Shown here piece after piece: positions 35,935 to 46,969 of a stretch of DNA of 64,000 nt. This DNA comes from Endothia cerciana. Taxonomy: Eukaryota; Ascomycota; Sordariomycetes; Diaporthales; Cryphonectriaceae. The translations under genes and the position numbers were made by a program. Location of the stretch: NCBI GenBank assembly GCA_026119935.1, contig JALRMH010000027.1:186001-250000 (forward strand), written 5' to 3'. How positions within the stretch are numbered: position 1 is the stretch's first letter; each line of letters begins with the position of its first letter. The notes under the pieces are model-generated. The model searched no databases, was not told the origin of the DNA, and saw only the letters and a program-made list of their open reading frames with translations.

Positions 35935-36892
35935 CTCGCCGAGGGTCGTTTTAGGGACCGCGCTGCCGGCGGGTTCTCGCGTGGTGACGGAGGATGGGCG
36001 CGACGATGGGGGCCCGCGCCGCAGCAGGTAGCCGGCAGGTTCTCCCTCCCACCCGCGGCCGCCAGGTTCCAGGAGGGGGACTCCAAGGTCTTCTCAGCAG
36101 CCTGGCCTGGTGTGAGATCCCGCGGGGTCATGGGCATCTGAGAAGGTGTTCGGGGGTCGGGATATTATCGGACGGGCGTGGGGCCGTGGGTAAGGTCGGT
36201 TAGTAAAGTGGGTAGATCTGATCTCGGCGGACGAGCTCCACAGACCCTGGGCCTGTCGGGAGAGGCCTATGCCGGGACGAGGTGAGGACGGACTGGTGGG
36301 CGCCGGGGGCGACAGCTTGGGTGGGGGGCGACACAAGATGCTTGCTTGTGGGTGCCTGTATCAGGGCAGACAAGCTACAATGCCACGGACGCTGTCGGTG
36401 CGTGCGTGCGGGTCGTCTGAAGCCCCTTCCCTCGGGGACTGTGCTCATCGCCACGTCCCGACTCAGACTGGCGACCAGGCACGACAGGAGGGGTCTCGAA
36501 GGGCCTGGGTTGTTGCTGGGTCACGACCACGACGATGCTCCAGGCTGCTTGCGTCCCCGACCGGATCCTCAGCCAGGGCTACTGTATCTGGTGAAGGGTG
36601 AGATCTCGTGCGGGCTGAGGACAGGGCTGAGGATGACAAAGCGGGCCTCTCTGGTCTGTCAAATGTGAATCTGGGAGTTGTGGGTGAGGGTGGCCCGGGT
36701 TCAGGAGGTGAGGTTGAGAGGGGAGCACAGCTGAAGGAGGAGGACCAAAGGATTACTCAAGGTGAGGTCAGCCACTGTTGCGCCAACCAACCAACCCACT
36801 ACAGTAAACACTAACACGCGCTGCTGTGGGCGATATATGATAGCGAAAGGGGGGGTAGTTGGTGTTGGGGGGGGTGCTACAGCAGGGAAGAG

Positions 36893-36925
<33 letters not shown>

Positions 36926-37518
36926 CAACAGGCCTTGTTAAACGATCAACAAACAGTAAGGGCGAGGTGTGGGGGGGGGAGGGGATTAAAAATAAATTAG
37001 GGCATGGTAGGGCCTGTTTAGAAACATCGAATACCGTAGTGCGTGGCCTGTCTGGCGGTGGGACAAATCGAAGTGCGAGGAACAACTCAGAGGGAAGTCC
37101 TCAACATGCATGTCCACACCCCACCTCACTCACTCGAGCATGAAGAATATTAAGTACTTCTAGTAGTCTGCTGGGGAGGTTACACAGGGGTTGGGTCGGT
37201 GGTGTTCCAGGTTCCAGATTCATCCTCAGCCGCATCAACCTCAACTGGTGCGTCCTCAAACCGTGTCTTGTGTCTCCAGGGCCAAGATTGCTCCTCCGAT
37301 TGATTATGTACATGTCACCTTACCCTCCAGTTCCCAACAGTGCTGTCAGATCCAGCACCCCTTCGCCGGCGGGGAGCCGTCACCCCATCGCCGGAAGGAC
37401 AACACCTGACACTGAAACCACGCCCTGGTAAGAAGAATACCTCCTCACCTCGGAGGACTGCCAAGACGTCTCGCTGCCGCCGCCATCTCTGCCCGCTCCA
37501 GGCGGCGCCGGCCCCAGC
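35935..37518. other. 1.6 kb intergenic
   Basis: Upstream region of the F-box gene (promoter and leader, GC-rich) followed by the 3' side of the AA9 gene. It contains a poly(A) tract; no gene recognised. Confidence 0.5.
36893..36921. repeat. Poly(A) tract, about 29 bases
   Basis: Uninterrupted A run in intergenic DNA. Confidence 0.9.
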
Positions 37519-38490
37519 TCACCCAGACCACGGGCTCGGTCCAGGGATGTCATACGTCTGCGGCCAGGTCAGCATACTACCCAGGGTGTGGCATTGGCCC
37601 TTGTTGTCTTACCGTAACGTCCGGCTGGGAGAAGACGTCGATGTTGATCGCAGGGTCGCTCATGCTATAGACCCCAGGGATGGCCGCCAGCGAGGCGGCC
37701 GGGGGGGCCGCAGTGCCACTCCCGGTGACCTCAAGCTGTAGGCATCTGAGGCCTCCTCGTCAGCGCGACATCGCGGAGGGACACACACCCCTTCTGCACC
37801 CATCACCCGCTCGATCCCTCCCCCACCCCCCCCCCCCGGTGGAGTTTGTGTGGCTGCTCACTGCATGTAGAACTGCGGATGGCCCGGCTGGTGCAGGGCG
37901 ATAACCTCGTTCCGCAGGAGGTAGCCCCCCGGCCTCAGCGCCGCCGGGATGGTCGACGTCCAGCTGCTGTTGTCGTTGAGCATCCGGCCCATGCCCCAGA
38001 GGCCCGTCGGCAGGGCCCCGCTGGCCAGGCCGGCCTGGTCGAGCTTGAACCAGGCGGCCCCCGAGGGCGTGTCGCCGCCGGGGGTGTCCACGGCGGCCAT
38101 CCAGGTGATGATGGGCCCGATGGAGTGGAGCCAGGGGTTGGTCCAGTACGCCGTGATGCTCGACCCGGCCGCGATGGTGGCAGTCTCCGCCCCGGCCGCG
38201 CCGTCCGAGTTGCACACCAGAGCCGCCAGCGTCGGGTCATAGATGGGGTTGTCCGTGTCCCACTCCCGCTGCGCGGTGGGCTGTCCGCCGGGGTCGCTGT
38301 AGGGCACAAAGCTGAAGAGAGGACCTGTCAGCCCGAGCACGAGGTGGGATGCATCTGATCTGCGCCGCGGGGAATGAACGTACCCTGGCACGTAGGCAGG
38401 CGGGCTCTCGATCTCGTAGGATATGACCCCGCCGTGGGCCGCTGCCGTGGCTACGAGACCCAGCAGAGCGATGCTGGGCGGACCCTTCAT
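37519..38490 (-). CDS. AA9 lytic polysaccharide monooxygenase
   Basis: Secreted copper enzyme that cleaves cellulose or related glucans oxidatively. Four exons on the minus strand, 38490-38384, 38311-37862, 37745-37613 and 37557-37519, give 242 residues; all joins keep frame and restore family motifs. The signal peptide is MKGPPSIALLGLVATAAA, so the mature chain starts with His19, the first ligand of the copper histidine brace. The second His is in NPWLHSIGP (His98). The axial Tyr side is HPQFYMQC (His180, Gln182, Tyr184). The two cysteines, about residues 69 and 187, fit the usual AA9 disulfide. The chain ends with DIPGPSPWSG, the normal end of the catalytic domain, so there is no linker or cellulose-binding module. 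The segment between the first strand and PYSDPGG is short, as in compact AA9 proteins. Substrate preference cannot be told. Confidence 0.93.
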
Positions 38491-39317
38491 GGCCTGGTGG
38501 TGAGCAGGGGACCGGACGAGGTTGGTCCTGTCAGCTCGGTACACACTCAGTAGGTGTCCATGTGAAGAGAGAAACCCCCCCCCCCCCCCGAAGAGCCATA
38601 AATGTTTCCTCGGCATCATGACCCATCTTATATACTCACGCGAAGCAGCAGCCCTTCCCTGCGACACTGAAAGGCCGGGGGCCCGATGTGCGTGCGGTTG
38701 AAGCTAATTACCCGAGCGGCACGTTGGTGAAGGGGGTCGTCAGGCCTTCCCACGGTGCGCGTACGTCACGGGGTGGTACGCCTCCTCCCTGACCCGCTCG
38801 GCATGGGCGATGCCCTCCTCCGTTAGGTCTGCTTGTAAAGTGGCCAATCTACGGCGAGGCTTTTGATTCGCTAGGCTCAAGCTGTCCTCCGGGGCCCTGA
38901 ACACCGACATATTAATGTGCCATGCGGACTACGACAACAAGATAAGTACGCGCTGCTTGCCACTTGGTCTATCCGTACGAGAGCCGCCCAGGCCCTAGGG
39001 GGTCCGTTCAGTGTGTGAACCTGAGACTGCCCCGGTTTCCGCACCGGTTTCTTTCCTTAGGATTACCCCCAACCATGTGCACGCCGCCATGATGACTTGT
39101 CCTTTTCAGGCTGACTTGCTGCTAACTAATGTCCATGATCTAGATGCCTGCAGGTGCTGCTGCCTCCTCCAGCGGGGCTGGCGTCCCGGCGGGTGAGCAG
39201 CGTATCCATCATTGTCCCATCGCTCCCGCCAGGTTCAAGCAGGGGGCCTGAGGGCATGGATCTATCGTCCCCCCCCCCCCCTGGCGGGCTTCTATGGCCC
39301 GCTCCGTGCCGAGCGGG
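38491..39317. other. Intergenic; AA9 promoter side
   Basis: Contains the upstream region of the AA9 gene (with a C run at 38576-38589) and the 3' side of the regulator gene. No gene seen. Confidence 0.5.
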
Positions 39318-41085
39318 CTACTCCACGCTGAACAGGCTCCCCATACCATCAGACGAAGGGGGAGAGGCGACGGCGCTCGCCCTGGGCGCGAAGAGCTTCC
39401 GCCCGACCTCGTCATGGACGAAGTCGATCCACAGGAACCTCTTCAGGGCCGCCCGGCACTCGGCCCACGTCCGGACGCCGCAAATGCAGGCCATCGTGTG
39501 GAGCCAGGGCAGGAGCCACTCGTCGTCCTCCTCCGTGCAGAGCGAGATGCCCCCGCTCACGAGCACCCAGAGCATCGTCTGGGGCGCGGCCGCGGCCGCG
39601 GCGGCGCCGAGGCCGGACAGGCAGGCCCTGTACAGCCCCGCCAGGTGCGGGTACGGCAGCTTCACGTTGGACCACTGCAGGAAGATGTTGGAGCAGAAGC
39701 CCAGGAGGCCCAGCCGGACCGTCTCGTCGAGCGTGCCGGGCGGGAGGCCCAGGTGGAGGAGGCGGTACATGACGGAGGCCATGGTGTTGAGGAGGGTCTC
39801 CTGCGGGATCTTGCGCCCGGACTCGGTGGCGTAGTTGAGGAGGGCGCAGAAGGTCCGCGTCGTGTCCCAGGCCCTGCACAGCTCCGAGCTGCCTATGCCG
39901 ACGTCCACCGCCCCGAGGGGCCGGCAGGCGGAGGAGGCGTAGTGGTGCGGCGGGATGAAGCCCGACAGCTGGTCGAGGTAGGGCATGAACGGTTCCGCCG
40001 TCAGGTCGTGGAAGAACAGCGGCCTCGAGCCGCTGGTGAGCGCCTCGCTGATGTCGCATCTGCGGTGCGGTCAGCCCTGGGTCCTTCGGAGGGGCGATAT
40101 TACCGCACGTGCAGGGCACGGGCGCGCGGGCCCCGCGGGGGACAGACCTGAGGATCTGGATGAGCAGCTTCGGGTTCCTCCTAAACTTGGACATGCCGCC
40201 CCTCAAGCTCACAATCTTCCTGAGCCCCTCGAGGTGGCTGATGGCGGTCTCGCGCTGGCCGATGTTGCTGGCGTGGGTGGCCAGCGACAGGATCACCATC
40301 ACCGTCGAGTCGGACAGCCTCTCCTCGTTCCCCGAGTCGGACAGCCTCTCGCGGAGCATGGCCAGGGACCTCGACAGGTGCCGGTAGGCCGGCCGCGACG
40401 GCACGATCTCCTCGGGCTTCAGGCCGGCCACGAGGTCAAAATACGCGTGTGCCGCGTAGGCCACCGCGTTGAGGTACGCGGCGTCGGTGCCGAGCAGCTC
40501 GCACCACGGCCTCTTGGCCGACTCCTGGAACACGACGCGGGGCTCGAGCGGGAACATGGCCTGCTTCGCCATGGCGGAGACTGGGGGGCAGCGTCAGCGG
40601 CGCGGGCATTTATATCGGGGACCCCTCTTCATCCTCTTGAGGGGGGGGGGGGTGCGTGTGGTGAGCAAGGGGCGGACAAAACTCCCTGCGATGTGACGTC
40701 CCGTCCCGTCCCGAGTTTCTGACTAGTCTCTCGAGATCCATAACTCACATTTGAAGACAGGTAGTAACAATGCGGTCTCGATGGTGTCATCGGCCGGCTT
40801 AAAGAATGATATGTCTGATCCGACCTGCTGGGGCACGCCGACGGATTCGAACGGGCGACATGGCGGCGCGCCGGGTGCCGACGGTGCCTTTCCGTCCTTG
40901 TCGCGGGATGGTCTCTCTCGACCTGATGAGCTCGGGCCGGTACGCCTGTCGCGGAACGTCTTGCCCTTGTTCTTGCCCTTCATCACATGGCTCCTGATCA
41001 GCTTCCGGACCTGGCCATCAGGCTTCTGCCGGTCCGTGGAGATGATGAAAGGGAGCTCTCCAGAGGCCGACTTCAGGGGGCCCAT
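39318..41085 (-). CDS. Fungal-specific transcription-factor-like protein
   Basis: Three exons on the minus strand, 41085-40749, 40580-40148 and 40059-39318, give 503 residues; introns of 168 and 88 bases have GTGAGT and GTCTGT donors, CAG acceptors and keep frame. The first join creates the continuous motif FKFSAMAKQAMFPLEP that is typical of this group. The N terminus has LPFIISTDRQKPDGQVRK followed by LIRSHVMKGKNKGKTF, the short basic motif that opens many Pezizomycotina regulators with a fungal-specific transcription factor domain (DUF3468-like) but without an N-terminal Zn2Cys6 cluster. The rest is helical, with AAYLNAVAYAAHAYFD, ILSLATHASNIG and HLEGLRKIVSLRGG. No DNA-binding domain is visible in what I read, so it may act as a cofactor. 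Targets are unknown. Confidence 0.85.
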
Positions 41086-41815
41086 CTCTATTACTGCAGA
41101 TAAATCGAGGGTCCCCTTGACAAATTGTGTTGATATCCGCCGTGCGCGCGGGCTGGCCGTCGTGCCGTCAGCACAGCAGGACCTTCTGGAGAAGCTGATC
41201 CCGACACTATTTGCCTGTTTGGAACAAGAATGAAAGCATGCCTGAGCAGCGACAACGTTAAGGACCGGTATAAGAAGAGCGCCCTCCACCTCCCCCCCCC
41301 CCCCCGAATCCCGCGGGATTGGCGCTTGTTGCTGTCCACCGGCTGTGCCGCAGAGAGATTGATTTCCATTCTGGGCATAGACTCACCCAGAGAGGACGTC
41401 CATGCTTTCGCTACCCCTGGCACGGCTGGGGACTATGTCAGCTCGCCTCCAGCTTATATCCGAAGCACCTATTATTCCTCAGTTATACTACATAGTATGT
41501 GGGCCCAGCCGATTGACCTCCTAAAGAGGAAGCCCCACAACTATCCCACGATATCTATAGCTGCGAGGCTGAGTTTCCTGGACAGACCTAGGCGAAATGC
41601 TAGGCAGCTTGACGCACTGAATCCGACGGTATAAATATATGTAGTCCAATGAACCAGATTTTGTTTCCCTCCAGTTACTACCTGAATATCCCCGTGGCGA
41701 CGGTGACCGGCGTAATTACTACTATCAAAATCTCTGTGGGCTCAAGCAACGGTGCTCTCGAACGTCGCAGTCTCTTCAAGTCCAATTCCTCCTCCGGATC
41801 ACAGCCACAGAAACC
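41086..41815. other. Divergent promoter region
   Basis: Between the divergent regulator and short-chain dehydrogenase genes; should hold both promoters. It contains a C run at 41290-41304 and a TATAAATATA-like box at 41631-41640, about 175 bases before the dehydrogenase start. Confidence 0.5.
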
Positions 41816-43037
41816 ATGGGTCACTGCAAGGAAGAGAAAGCAGCAGCCACCCAGGGACTGGCCTCCAAAGACCTGCCGCCGAACACCGCCCCTTTCTTTC
41901 CCAACATATTCTGGCAGAACCAGTTCCGCGCAAAGCCTGTGTATCCACCCCCGGAGACGGACCTGTCCGGGAAGACCGCCATCATCACCGGGGCGAACAG
42001 CGGCATCGGGTTCGAGTGCTGCCGCCAGCTGCTCTCGTACAAGCTCTCGACCCTGGTCCTCGCCGTCCGGTCGACGGCGAAGGGGGACGACGCCGCGGTG
42101 AGACTAAAGGCCGCATACCCGGACGCCAACTTCAAGGTCTTCCAGCTGGACATGTGCTCCTACCCCTCCGTCCAGGAATTCGTCAGGCGCGTGGAGGATG
42201 ACCTCGCGCGGGCCGACATCGTGGTCCTCAACGCGGGCGTCATGAAGGACTTCCACATCGTGCCGAGCACCGGCCACGAGGAGATGTTCCAGGTCAACTA
42301 CCTCTCGCAGGCGCTCCTCACCTTCCTCCTGCTGCCGGTCCTCAGGGCCAAGGCCCCGCCGGGCGAGCCGGCCCACCTGACGTGGGTCAACGGCGCGCTC
42401 AGCCTGTTCGCCAGGTTCCCCAACCGCAACGAGGTGCCCCTGCTCCCCTCGTTCTCCGGCCGGGAGAGCTTCAGCGACGGCGAGTGGTACAACACGAGCA
42501 AGGCCCTCGCGCACTTCTTCGTCTGGAAGCTCTCCGAGTTCGTGTCGGCCGACGACGTGATCGTCAGCGTGACCGACCCGGGGTACGTGCGGGACACCCA
42601 GCTGGCCAGCGAGAAGAAGGAGGGGATGATGCAGATGAGGGGCGCCTTTGTGATAAAGGCCGTGTTCCCCATATGGCTCAAGACCGCCCGGACCCTGCAG
42701 AACGGGACATCGACCATCGTGGACGCCGTGGTGAACAAGGGCAAGGAATCCCACGGGTGCTTCATCATGGGTTGGAAGATCGCCCCGTAAGTCTTCGCCA
42801 CTCCCACCCCCCCTCCCCCAATAAATCGTTGGGCTCGTCCCCGTGAGGCTATCGGGCAACTAAGAATTGACACCCCCCGGGCCTAGCTTCGCCACCATGG
42901 TCTACGGACTCGAGGGCAAGGAGACCAGGGAGCGTTTATGGCAGGAGACAGTTGATGAGTTCAAGTTTGCGAACGTGGAAGGGGCTTTGAGCGTCATGAA
43001 GGAATCCAAGGAGGCCAGGTCCACCTGGTCCGTATAA
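41816..43037 (+). CDS. Short-chain dehydrogenase/reductase
   Basis: NAD(P)-dependent oxidoreductase of the SDR superfamily. Two exons, 41816-42786 and 42887-43037, with a 100-base intron (donor GTAAGT, acceptor CTAG), give 373 residues. A 48-residue N-terminal extension (FFPNIFWQNQFRAKP) precedes the Rossmann fold. The coenzyme motif TGANSGIG is at 58-65, the NAG motif at 139-141, and the catalytic YNTSK at 225-229. The region after it (VTDPGYVRDTQLA) matches the PG motif. The second exon supplies the C-terminal helix (TRERLWQETVDEF). It resembles the retinol-dehydrogenase/WW-domain-oxidoreductase-like SDRs common in fungal secondary metabolism and xenobiotic turnover. It is divergently placed beside the transcription-factor-like gene; a regulatory link is only a possibility. 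Substrate unknown. Confidence 0.93.
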
Positions 43038-44400
43038 GAGACTCGACCCATGACGACGGACTGGCATCGATTTCCCTGGCGTAACAAGGGCTATTTCTGA
43101 GTCCTATGCGAGGTTTCTGTAGTTTTGTTTTCATCTGGTTATCCTTAAGTCATGTTCTGCTTGAGGCCGACTTCTAGAGTGGTATATAGACCACAGAACA
43201 TTGCCACTCAGCTGGGGGTGGCCATCCCTCTTGGAGTTGCGAAATAGTGACGGTGTCTCATTCTCTGTACTTGCCGTCCGCAACTCACAGTCTAGCGGCT
43301 CCTGTGCTGCACCGATGTGATGAATGCAAATGTGGTTGGAATGCTGTTCGGAGTGTTTCTTCTCCGCGTACCGCATTAATAATCATGAGTGCCAGACAAG
43401 TTTGCAGAGGATGTGAACATGGTAGTTTGCAACAGTCAGAGTGAATTCTCGTATTCCTACATCGGTGCATCTTTCTGCTGATTTGGTCTTCATAACACGA
43501 CTGACACTTATTGGGCTTGGTCCTCCAGATATTCCCCCGCTCTCTTCACCCACGAATTCTCCCAAGAAGCTAGATACCAGGCTTGTGGGCACAGAGCGTG
43601 TCATCAACGACGGGTGAAGACAGCGACGGGCTATTGGGCAGGGCTCTAGATTCTTAACACCCTTCTCAAGTCAAAATTTACATTTAACCAAGGACCGCCA
43701 TCGGCCTCAACTATTCTGCTCTGACAATGTAGTATCGGCTCTTCTCCTTACCTCAAAACTGTGACGTTGTAAGTCGGCGAGGGATCTCCTGGATTTAAAC
43801 AGGTCAGAACAGGTCAGAACACGAGCAACTGTCGGCATCATGGCTTAGCCTCCCCACAGCTCTTTTTCGCCCACGGATGTAAGCTCATAAAGGCTAAGAG
43901 GGTTAAATCTCGTGAAGATCAACGACCCCAAGAGAACACGCCAGAAAGACGGTCGTCCCGGTAGTGCCTAAAGTTTCTCCCAACCTTCACTCCGACCTCG
44001 ACTTTCGAATGTCCAACTAGAGCTAATTTTCAGCCGAACCTTTTCCTCCGGTCACCAATCAGCCAATGGCGTATTTTATCTAAATTCTTTTTTCCTCCCA
44101 AACAATAAGCCATTGTGTCCATACCTTTTCAATTGGTTTTTCCGCGCCTGCGCACAATAGGCATTGTTCCATTCACATAATATAGCGGCCTCCCAGAGCA
44201 CCAACTACAAAACCTCGACCTCGAACGCTGGGGCTTTCAATATTTCCTTCACTCGAGGTTCCCCAGCACAGCCGCCACTTCGATCCCGTTTCTGCTTCTG
44301 TGTGTCCAACAGATCAAACGGCAGGACAAGCCCACCCCGAGGCGACAGAAACCAGCATCCCCGTCTTAACCTACCTCTGCTTCCCACAAGCACCGTCAGG
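43038..44400. other. 1.4 kb intergenic
   Basis: AT-richer spacer with a ten-base direct repeat (AGGTCAGAAC) twice at about 43800-43820. The last 250 bases are probably the leader of the next gene. No gene recognised. Confidence 0.5.
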
Positions 44401-45753
44401 ATGAGTGAGAGCCCTCCCAGCAACAAGCGCAGCAGCCCCGCCGACGGCCGCGACTCGGATGACGACAGCTCCAGGTCGCCCAAGCAGGCCCGATCCAACC
44501 CGTACGGCGACGGCAAGGGCGTCCGCAGGCAGCCCCGCAGCCGCGACAAGCACCCTTCCTACGAGTTCAACCGGCGGGCGTCCACGGGCGCCGCGCTGCC
44601 CCGCAACACGCCCGAGCTGCAGAGGGCCTACCGCATCTTCGGCCCCGGCCACGACAGCGTCGAGCAGGTGCACAGGCTGATGGTGCGCATCTGGGAGACC
44701 GAGGGCAAGGAGGCTGAGACCGATCGCCAGGAGCTCGGGAGGGCCCTCGGCGTTTCCCGGGGTGCGCTCTTCCAGACGCTCGTGACGGCGTTCGAGGCCT
44801 ACAGGGAGGAGATCGAGAGGTTGAACAAGATCGAGGAGGAGACCAGGAAGCTGGCGGAGGAGGAAGTGGAAAAGAGACTCGAGGAGAAGGAGATGTTGGA
44901 GAAGCAGTCGGAGGAGAAGAGGCTGGCGGATGAGGAGGCCAGAGCCCGAAACCCCAGACCAATGACCACCCAAATCTCCGGGACCGGCAGAAGCGGCCAA
45001 GGGCCTCCCAGCAACGGCCGTAACGTCATCAATCATGGCAACGATGGTCACGAGAGTGTGGAAGACGACGACCTTGAGGGCGATGAGGAGGACTGGCTGA
45101 TTCCCGACGAGTACTGGATGGGCCAAGACGATGCCAACGACATCCTCCGCAAGATAGCCACCCAGGCCCAGGAGATGATAGAGCTCCACCGACGCTTCAC
45201 CTTCTTCTACCAACAGGACCTCAGCAGGAACAAGAAGGAGCGCTTCGAGACCGCCGAGAAGATGATCCGTGAGGTCAAGGAGTACGTCAACGACAGCGTC
45301 GTCGAGTACGGCGGGCAGCTGCAGGAGATCATGTCGATGGTCACCGGCGAGGACGACTGGGTGTGGAAGCGGGACCGCCGCGACAACGAGAACGTGCGTG
45401 TGATGATCGAGCGCATCCGCGAGCTTGAGAAGCGCGTGGGCAACATGGAGGTCGAGATCACGGCTGGGGTGCGGATGATGAAGGAGTGGGAGGCCCGACC
45501 GGGCGACACGAAGAAGGGCCTGGCCAAGAAGAAGTTCGTCGAGGCCTTTGTCGCCAAGCTGACCAAGTTTACCGAGGTCGCTGGAACGCAAGTCGAACAT
45601 ACCGAGTACAAGAGCCTCACGACCATGGGGGAGGAACTGGCGTCCGAGTCCGAGTCCGAGGACGAGGACGAGGACTGGGACGGAGACGAGAACGGGGATC
45701 GAAACAGCTCAGGGGGCAGCAGCGAGACCCCGATCGAGATTGATGATGACTAG
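44401..45753 (+). CDS. Acidic coiled-coil protein of unknown function
   Basis: Single exon, 450 residues. The start at 44401 (MSESPPSNKR) is the first ATG with coding-like sequence after it; the frame is open 237 bases further up but without an ATG. The N terminus is disordered and basic/Ser-rich (residues 1-60). A conserved-looking helical segment lies at 70-125 (ELQRAYRIFGPGHDSVEQVHRL in part), then a long coiled coil at about 128-182 rich in Glu, Lys and Leu. A Gly/Asn linker, an acidic patch (EDDDLEGDEEDWLIPDEYW in part) and a second helical half (about 240-420) follow. The tail is very acidic and ends in PIEIDDD, which looks like a SUMO-interacting motif. A nuclear scaffold or chromatin role is inference. 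No enzyme motif is present. Confidence 0.8.
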   Translation: MSESPPSNKRSSPADGRDSDDDSSRSPKQARSNPYGDGKGVRRQPRSRDKHPSYEFNRRASTGAALPRNTPELQRAYRIFGPGHDSVEQVHRLMVRIWETEGKEAETDRQELGRALGVSRGALFQTLVTAFEAYREEIERLNKIEEETRKLAEEEVEKRLEEKEMLEKQSEEKRLADEEARARNPRPMTTQISGTGRSGQGPPSNGRNVINHGNDGHESVEDDDLEGDEEDWLIPDEYWMGQDDANDILRKIATQAQEMIELHRRFTFFYQQDLSRNKKERFETAEKMIREVKEYVNDSVVEYGGQLQEIMSMVTGEDDWVWKRDRRDNENVRVMIERIRELEKRVGNMEVEITAGVRMMKEWEARPGDTKKGLAKKKFVEAFVAKLTKFTEVAGTQVEHTEYKSLTTMGEELASESESEDEDEDWDGDENGDRNSSGGSSETPIEIDDD

Positions 45754-46088
45754 ATCAAGTCAGCAAGCAATGCGAGCCGCAAACAGGCCATGAGAAGGAA
45801 CGCCATAATTCACGGCTCAGGTTTAGCCTTCGTCTCGCAACGAATGAATACTTTATGAATGACTGGCTCTTGTCACTGCTTGCCTCTGTCCACGGCCGTG
45901 CCAGGTGTACAACCTATATCATCATCGACACACTTGTCGTATGCCAAGTATCTTTGTCGTCACCCTAAGTAGTGCAGTGCTAGCGGCTCCATCGCGATAC
46001 GACTCCCATCATGAAAATCTTAATGTCGTGACTCAGCTGATACTGGCCCTACCACTGGCGCCCATTATTTGAGGCGGAGGGAGAAGAC
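45754..46088. other. Short spacer between convergent genes
   Basis: Shared 3' region of the coiled-coil gene and the Pro/Gly-rich gene; nothing else seen. Confidence 0.5.
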
Positions 46089-46969
46089 CTATGGGCACCT
46101 GCGATCAGTCATCCCATGTTCCCACAATCAACATACCAGACACATGCGGGAAGCACTTACGGGTCCGGAGGTGGAGAAAAGGCATATGGGTGCTGTGGGC
46201 CTCCATGGTTCTGCTCGCGCGAGCCGGGCCAGTATGGGGCCGGCGTTGGCAGGTAAGTGGCTGGAATATAGGGCACATGGGTAAATGGCGAAGCTCTCGT
46301 CCCACCTGGCGCAGGGCCCCCTCCGTTGCTGTTGCTACCTCCATTGCCAGTGTCATGACTGTTGCCACCCCCGCCGCCTGTACGAGCAGTTGTGGTGTTC
46401 TCTGCACCGGCTCCGGCGCTGCTCTGAAGAGACAGCCCGATGTTCGGGGTGCCGTCCAACAACATGCTTCTCAGCTGATCCCCGTTTCGGGGATGGCCAC
46501 TCGACCCTCGAGCGGTAAGCTTCCTCCCCGAGCCACCCGGAGCGAGCATCTGCTGGATGAGGCCAACGTGCTCGAGTGGACAGGAAACGACGAACCGAGG
46601 CTGTTCGGGATGGGTGTAGTCCGTGACGACGAAAGATACGGCCACATCATGCTTCAGGCTGCGGGGGATGGGCGGATAGAAGTCTGGACTGAGGTCAGAG
46701 GCAGGAGGGTTGGTGTCGGAGCCGAGCATCCAGGGGCACCGCTTCACGACGGCGGCCAGCCTGTCGAAAGATCTCTGGGGCGCGGCATCTCGACGGACGC
46801 CCGATCCGCGTGAAGCCTGCCAAGACTCGTTGGGCCTCGATTGGCCGGTCTCCCGAGAGCGTGTCGCTCCCGCGCCGTCTGGCTTGCAATTCCAGAAGGA
46901 GGGCCTGTGATTCCTCCGGTTCTGGCCCCCGAACAAGAAATTGCGGTCACGATCGTCGCGATGAGACAT
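46089..46969 (-). CDS. Pro/Gly/Ser-rich protein of unknown function
   Basis: Main exon 46969-46161 from ATG (MSHRDDRDRNFLFGGQ). A GTAAGT donor sits just before the in-frame stop, and a fitting CAG acceptor 62 bases on gives a 10-base last exon (46098-46089), for 272 residues. Without splicing the protein would be 270 residues ending SPPPDP, so the intron changes little and is a moderate-confidence call. The middle (about residues 90-150) is the only part that looks folded (HDVAVSFVVTDYTHPEQPRF, then VSCPLEHVGLIQQML). The flanks are disordered, with a Gly/Asn run and a Pro-rich tail (THVPYIPATYLPTPAPYWPG). No family recognised. Upstream of it lies the leader of the hydrolase fusion, so the two genes are divergent. 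Confidence 0.68.

Noticed and set aside
34972..36141. 389-codon plus-strand open frame
   Set aside because: Antisense shadow of the F-box gene; Gly/Ala/Glu-rich with no motif.
40828..40860. GGATTCGAAC-like string resembling a tRNA T-arm on the minus strand
   Set aside because: The flanking bases do not form the required T-stem, no anticodon or acceptor stem could be folded, and it lies inside exon 1 of the regulator gene.
44371..45600. 409-codon minus-strand open frame
   Set aside because: It is the antisense shadow of the coiled-coil gene, produced by GC-rich third positions; Leu/His/Val-rich composition and no motif.
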